9,341 bases of DNA, taken from NCBI GenBank assembly GCA_044228045.1, contig JBGAVQ010000230.1:1-9341 (forward strand), in the 5' to 3' direction. The stretch is from JAXLVB01 sp044228045. GTDB lineage: Bacteria; Bacteroidota; Bacteroidia; Cytophagales; Spirosomataceae. The notes under the pieces are model-generated. The model saw nothing but the letters and a program-made list of their open reading frames with translations, did not search any database and had not been told where the DNA came from. Below, in pieces: positions 6,362 to 9,341 of the stretch. The position numbers and the translations under genes were made by a program. The first letter of the stretch is position 1. The number at the start of each line of letters is the position of its first letter.

Positions 6362-8383
6362 ATGACGACTGAAAACGAACTGTCAGACAACGTAGTATTG
6401 GAGCAACAACAACCAGTTGAAGTGACTGAGAACGATTTACCCGAAAACGAAGCCTCAGCCCAACCAGCAGCTATTGAAGTGACGGAAACCCAATTACCAG
6501 AAGTAGTTGAGCCACAAGAAGTGGTTGAAGTAACAAGCGAAATACCTACACCACAAGAACTGGTTGAAGCACTCATTATTGATGTACCCGAAGAAATCAT
6601 CGAACACGAAGCGACTGACTATTCAGCGTTTACCAAGCAAGATTTTGTCGCTTTGCTCGAAAAGCAAGTAGAAGTCGCCAAGTCTGAAAATGTGTTACCG
6701 AGCGATTTCCGAAAAATAGATGCTATTCTGAAAGATGTCAAACCAGTATTTGACCAAAATAAGAATGCAGAACGAGCCTTGGCCAAAGCGCAATTTGTTG
6801 CCGAAAACGGCTCAGAAGAAGGCTTTGAATTTAAAAATGATGACCTTACGCAGCAATTTGAGCAATTGTACAAGCAACTGCGTAGCGAAAAAAACAACTA
6901 TTTTCAGAACCTCGACAAGGCCAAAGACAAAAATTTTAGCGTAAAGACCGAACTCATCAATCGCCTACGGGCTGTGGTGGAGGCCGAAGAAGGTGGGTCT
7001 ATTAGCGACAAAGACAACTTTGCTGAGTTCAAGCGCATACAAGACGAGTGGAAAGCAGCCGGCAACATGGCTTCACCACACAACGGTGCGTTGTGGCAAG
7101 CTTTTCATGCCCTCAACGACCGTTTTTATAGCAATCGGAACATCTATTTTGAACTCCTCGACTTAGATCGTAAGAAAAACCTTTCGCACAAAATTGAACT
7201 CTGCGAAAAGGCTGAAAAAATAGTTGCTTCTCTTGAAACAGAACCACTCACAGGCAAAATACTCGACGAAGCCACCTCGCTTTTTGAAGAATACAAGCAG
7301 GTTGGCCCTGCCACTCGTGAAACCCAAGAGGCCCTCTGGCAACGTTTCAAAGTGGCACTTGATACCATTTATAGCAAGCGCAGAGAGCAATTAGAGCAAA
7401 ATAAACAAGCCTCTGCCGAAAATTACAAGCTCAAAGCAAGCATTGCCGAATTGGTGTTACCGTTTATGACCTTTCAGTCCGACAGCATCAATGAGTGGAA
7501 CGAGCGCACCAAAGCCTTGTTGGCCATTCAAGACCAATGGAATGCCGTAAAAGGAACCATGCCACGTGAAGAAGGTCGTGACCTGAGCAAGGCTTTCTGG
7601 GATAACATAAAAACGTTTTTCCGTAACAAAGGTGAGTTTTTCCGTCAGTTAGAAGCCAAACGTGAAGAAAACCTCAAAACCAAAACAAGCCTTTGTGAGC
7701 AAATAGAAAGCCTTGTCGAAAATGGTGAAGATTCGCAAGAGGCTACCAACCGTGTGATTCAGGCCCAGAAAGAATGGAAAAACATTGGCCACGTTCCCGA
7801 GAAATTCAAAGACACTATTTTTGACCGCTTCAAAAAGGCCTGTGATGCTTACTTTGACCGTAAGCGCAACAAAAACCAAGAAGTAGAGCGTCAGTACGAA
7901 GAAAACCTTGCCAAGAAAATAGCCCTTTGTGTATCTATCGAAAACGACGCACAGACAGGCGAAGCCGACGTAAGCAAACTGAGCCAATACAAGGCACAGT
8001 GGGCCACCGTAGGGTTTGTACCTCGCAAAGACATGCAGAGCATCCAAAAACGCTACATTACGGCTATCAATCAATTTGTAGGGGCAATGGGCAAGCTGTC
8101 GGCCAAAGAGAAAGAGCAATTGGTACTCGAAAATGAGGTTTCGATGGTGAAAGACGACAGCACCTCACTCAAAGACCTCCAACGCAAAGAAGGTGACATA
8201 CGTCGCCGCATCCAAACCGTTGAGAATGACATTGCGCTTTGGAAAAACAACATCGAATTTTTTGCTCGCTCCAAAACCACCGAAAAACTTCGTGCTGATT
8301 TTGAGAAAAAGATTGAGCGTGCCGAGCGTGACCTCGAGCACATGAAGCAGCAAGTTCGTATCATCCGTAAAGCAGAAGGCTAA
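6362..8383 (+). CDS. DUF349 repeat protein with acidic N-terminus and coiled-coil C-terminus
   Basis: The 673-residue protein has three parts. Residues 1-85 are acidic, rich in Glu, Val, Gln and Pro, with three near-copies of an [VI]EVT[ES]...LPE motif (about 19-29, 39-48 and 55-62). Residues about 160-580 contain five degenerate DUF349 repeats, each marked by a W/Y-centred helix start: QDEWKAAG (Trp230), EEYKQVGP (Tyr311), QDQWNAVKG (Trp393), QKEWKNIGHVP (Trp472) and KAQWATVGFVP (Trp547). The spacing is 75-82 residues; a half repeat may precede them at 165-200. Residues about 580-670 are charged heptad-like coiled coil ending KIERAERDLEHMKQQVRIIRKAEG-like sequence. No signal peptide or membrane helix is seen, so it is probably a long helical cytoplasmic protein. 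DUF349 proteins are common in Bacteroidota and Actinobacteria, but I know of no firmly established activity, and none is assigned. A good promoter lies 70 bp upstream; the gene appears monocistronic. Confidence 0.9.
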   Translation: MTTENELSDNVVLEQQQPVEVTENDLPENEASAQPAAIEVTETQLPEVVEPQEVVEVTSEIPTPQELVEALIIDVPEEIIEHEATDYSAFTKQDFVALLEKQVEVAKSENVLPSDFRKIDAILKDVKPVFDQNKNAERALAKAQFVAENGSEEGFEFKNDDLTQQFEQLYKQLRSEKNNYFQNLDKAKDKNFSVKTELINRLRAVVEAEEGGSISDKDNFAEFKRIQDEWKAAGNMASPHNGALWQAFHALNDRFYSNRNIYFELLDLDRKKNLSHKIELCEKAEKIVASLETEPLTGKILDEATSLFEEYKQVGPATRETQEALWQRFKVALDTIYSKRREQLEQNKQASAENYKLKASIAELVLPFMTFQSDSINEWNERTKALLAIQDQWNAVKGTMPREEGRDLSKAFWDNIKTFFRNKGEFFRQLEAKREENLKTKTSLCEQIESLVENGEDSQEATNRVIQAQKEWKNIGHVPEKFKDTIFDRFKKACDAYFDRKRNKNQEVERQYEENLAKKIALCVSIENDAQTGEADVSKLSQYKAQWATVGFVPRKDMQSIQKRYITAINQFVGAMGKLSAKEKEQLVLENEVSMVKDDSTSLKDLQRKEGDIRRRIQTVENDIALWKNNIEFFARSKTTEKLRADFEKKIERAERDLEHMKQQVRIIRKAEG

Positions 8384-8385
8384 AA

Positions 8386-8436
8386 AAGATTTGCTCATAA
8401 GAATCTTATTATCACCCTTTTGCAATAAAGTGATAA
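8386..8436 (+). terminator. Weak tandem hairpins after the DUF349 gene
   Basis: Two small inverted repeats follow the stop codon: AAGATT (8386-8391) with AATCTT (8402-8407), and TTATCAC (8409-8415) with GTGATAA (8430-8436). In the second, an inner TTT/AAA pairing could leave a 6-nt loop. The second stem is followed by an A-rich tract with only a delayed run of T at 8449-8453, so this is a poor match to an intrinsic terminator. It is offered as the likely 3' end region of the DUF349 transcript. Confidence 0.3.
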
Positions 8437-8451
8437 AAAAATAATAAATTT

Positions 8452-8504
8452 TTGTGGTGCAGAATTTGGAGTGTATCGTCTAAACGCCTAATTTTGCACC
8501 ACAA
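8452..8504. repeat. 15-bp inverted repeat overlapping the tRNA promoter
   Basis: Left arm TTGTGGTGCAGAATT (8452-8466) and right arm AATTTTGCACCACAA (8490-8504) pair at 14 of 15 positions, with a 23-bp centre. The right arm covers most of the -7 box of the tRNA-Thr promoter and the likely start site; the left arm overlaps the -33 TTTG. No T-run follows the right arm, so a terminator is unlikely. Confidence 0.75.
8465..8496 (+). promoter_or_regulatory. Bacteroidota-type promoter of tRNA-Thr
   Basis: TTTG at 8465-8468, a 20-bp spacer, then TAATTTTG at 8489-8496 match the -33 and -7 consensus. Transcription would start near 8502, about 20 nt before the mature tRNA 5' end. The elements fall within the inverted repeat 8452-8504. 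Confidence 0.6.
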
Positions 8505-8520
8505 TTTCAGAAAACGGTTC

Positions 8521-8593
<73 letters not shown>

Positions 8594-8598
8594 CAGTT

Positions 8599-8638
8599 AA
8601 AACCCTGACAATCAAATGATTGTCAGGGTTTTTGTTTT
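8599..8638 (+). terminator. Strong intrinsic terminator of tRNA-Thr
   Basis: AAAACCCTGACAATCA (8599-8614) and TGATTGTCAGGGTTTT (8617-8632) are perfect complements, 16 bp, separated by AA (effective loop of about 4 nt). TTTTT at 8629-8633 and TTTT at 8635-8638 follow the GC-containing stem. This is a textbook rho-independent terminator starting 5 nt after the tRNA. Confidence 0.92.
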
Positions 8639-8653
8639 GATAAACTTCTATCC

Positions 8654-8685
8654 CACTGGTTCAAGCGAGGACGCTTGAACACTGG
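8654..8685. repeat. Perfect 9-bp hairpin flanked by CACTGG direct repeats
   Basis: GTTCAAGCG (8659-8667), a 4-base AGGA loop and CGCTTGAAC (8672-8680) form a perfect stem. The hexamer CACTGG occurs at both ends, at 8654-8659 and 8680-8685, overlapping the outermost stem base. The layout is hairpin core plus short direct repeats, as left by a small mobile palindromic element, but a single copy cannot prove that. Confidence 0.6.
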
Positions 8686-8760
8686 CGACAGAAACTGGTA
8701 GCATAAACATTTCCCACCCAAGAACTGCTCCACAATGGCAAAAGACGTAGTTTTGTGGTA

Positions 8761-8892
8761 ATGACAGGCTTTGAAAAATACTATCGCATTTTGCCAATCG
8801 AGGCCGCAGTGGGACTGATTGGCAGCCATAATGATGTATTAAAAAAACATTGCGCCAATCGGGGTTGGAATACTATGCCTATTCTTGATTGA
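8761..8892 (+). CDS. Possible small ORF of 43 codons, unrecognised
   Basis: ATG at 8761 opens a frame of 43 residues beginning MTGFEKYYRILPIEAAVGLI and ending in ILD before TGA. The reading frame is open back to 8707 without another ATG. Composition is protein-like, but no family is recognised, no promoter box is seen just upstream, and two of the GCCAATC repeats lie inside it. It could equally be a remnant of a larger gene or chance. Confidence 0.15.
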   Translation: MTGFEKYYRILPIEAAVGLIGSHNDVLKKHCANRGWNTMPILD

Positions 8893-8984
8893 AGATGGAA
8901 ACTTTGCACTAATCAAGCACGATTCAAGTCCAGTAAATGGGTAAATTTTGTACTTTTTGTAGATAGCCCCAATCTCTTGTATAT

Positions 8985-9031
8985 AAAATAAGGTCTGAGT
9001 ATATATGAAATATCCCTCAGACCTTATTTTT
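8985..9031 (-). terminator. Bidirectional intrinsic terminator
   Basis: AAAATAAGGTCTGAG (8985-8999) and CTCAGACCTTATTTT (9016-9030) are perfect 15-bp complements around a 16-nt loop. The A-run on the left and the T-run on the right (9027-9031) give a U-tract in both directions. It lies 59 bp past the stop of the minus-strand T9SS protein, whose transcript it most likely ends. It would also stop any plus-strand transcription. Confidence 0.85.
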
Positions 9032-9089
9032 CAAGGAAACTCTATTTTAACTTGGTGCCGCTTAGGGGAGCAGGACAGTCGGATTTCTA

Positions 9090-9341
9090 CTATCTGAAAA
9101 TAGTTATTTTTTTTGTAATAACTCCATTCGGAAATTGTATTTGTAACAAATAAACTCCTTCGGGGTAATTCAATAAGGATATAGTATTGGTTTTTCCTGC
9201 AGAAAAAATAAGTCGTCCTTGGCTATCTAATAGCGAAACGTTCGTTGGTTCAATAGTTTGCTTAGATTGAATAGTAATTCCTGTATTGGCAGGATTTGGA
9301 AAAACATTCACTTCAAAGTCTTCATTTGGATTAACCCCTGA
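9090..9341 (-). CDS. C-terminal part of a protein with a T9SS type A sorting domain (partial)
   Basis: The minus-strand frame is open from the right edge (9341) to TAG at 9090-9092, giving 83 residues; the N-terminus lies outside the window. An apparent GTG start at 9311 is only an internal codon: coding sequence continues upstream as SGVNPNEDFE. The sequence VNVFPNPANTGITIQ, then VSLLDSQGRLIF, then LLNYPEGVYLLQIQFPNG and the final basic KKITIFR follow the Por secretion system C-terminal sorting domain pattern (FPNP opening, DxxGR centre, GxYxL, V..KK.). This domain directs proteins through the type IX secretion system to the outer surface or medium. The passenger domain and function cannot be told from here. 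Confidence 0.9.
   Translation of the reverse strand, partial: SGVNPNEDFEVNVFPNPANTGITIQSKQTIEPTNVSLLDSQGRLIFSAGKTNTISLLNYPEGVYLLQIQFPNGVITKKITIFR

Larger units (their letters stand above)
8639..9089. other. About 450 bp without a convincing gene
   Basis: Between the tRNA terminator and the T9SS protein stop I find no ORF with recognisable homology. The stretch holds the hairpin at 8654-8685, three copies of the heptamer GCCAATC (8793-8799, inverted at 8817-8823, 8854-8860), a loose inverted repeat CTTGATT/AATCAAG (8884-8890 and 8911-8917), one doubtful short ORF (8761-8892) and the terminator at 8985-9031. The density of short inverted repeats suggests decayed intergenic repeat material (inference). 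Confidence 0.5.

Noticed and set aside
7649..8119. 156-codon minus-strand ORF and other long frames inside the DUF349 gene
   Set aside because: They are antisense or shifted frames of a gene with clear repeated domains, and their translations are Phe/Leu/Cys-rich shadows without a recognisable domain.
8623..8829. Minus-strand ORF of 68 codons after the tRNA
   Set aside because: It would end inside the tRNA terminator and run through the hairpin at 8654-8685; no family is recognised and no promoter box is seen.
9090..9311. Complete 73-residue small protein starting at GTG 9311
   Set aside because: The frame is open through the window edge and the sequence is a typical C-terminal sorting domain, so it is the tail of a larger protein.

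Overview
The window looks like a chromosomal segment from a member of the Bacteroidota, most likely Cytophagales-like. Three things point that way: a type IX secretion (Por) C-terminal sorting domain at the right edge, promoters of the TTG / TAnnTTTG type in front of the DUF349 gene and the tRNA gene, and no convincing Shine-Dalgarno sequences before the genes. The lineage is inferred from these signs only.

Left part (1-1924): a compact type II restriction-modification locus in divergent orientation. On the minus strand a C5 cytosine methyltransferase runs off the left edge (356 residues visible, ending inside motif X). It has a MerR/excisionase-like helix-turn-helix fused to its N-terminus. 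On the plus strand is an EcoO109I-like PD-(D/E)XK endonuclease. The 130-bp space between them holds two perfect 17-bp direct repeats spaced 23 bp apart and a TAnnTTTG box for the methyltransferase. The repeats would lie just downstream of that gene's transcription start, so the fused HTH may act as the controller of the system. No separate C protein is seen.

Middle (1952-5384): a two-gene operon starting only 27 bp after the endonuclease stop. It encodes an 855-residue fusion of a circularly permuted ATP-grasp domain with an Alpha-E (DUF403) domain, followed with an 11-bp overlap by a transglutaminase-like cysteine protease/transferase with an intact Cys-His-Asp triad. This pairing is widespread but biochemically poorly defined; comparative genomics has proposed peptide-bond synthesis and processing. 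Convergent to it is pdxH (5456-6097, minus), which makes pyridoxal 5'-phosphate.

Right part (6098-9341): a 673-residue protein with five degenerate DUF349 repeats, an acidic repetitive N-terminus and a coiled-coil C-terminus, preceded by a good Bacteroidota promoter. After weak hairpins come a tRNA-Thr(UGT) gene with its own promoter, which is embedded in a 15-bp inverted repeat, and a strong terminator. The next roughly 450 bp contain no convincing gene: a perfect hairpin flanked by CACTGG direct repeats, scattered GCCAATC repeats, one doubtful 43-codon ORF, and a bidirectional terminator. The last feature is the C-terminal 83 residues of a minus-strand T9SS-sorted protein that enters from beyond the right edge.

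The least ordinary parts are the HTH-methyltransferase/endonuclease control region, the ATP-grasp/Alpha-E/transglutaminase operon abutting it, and the palindromes around the tRNA gene. I see no clear evidence for a wholly new system.
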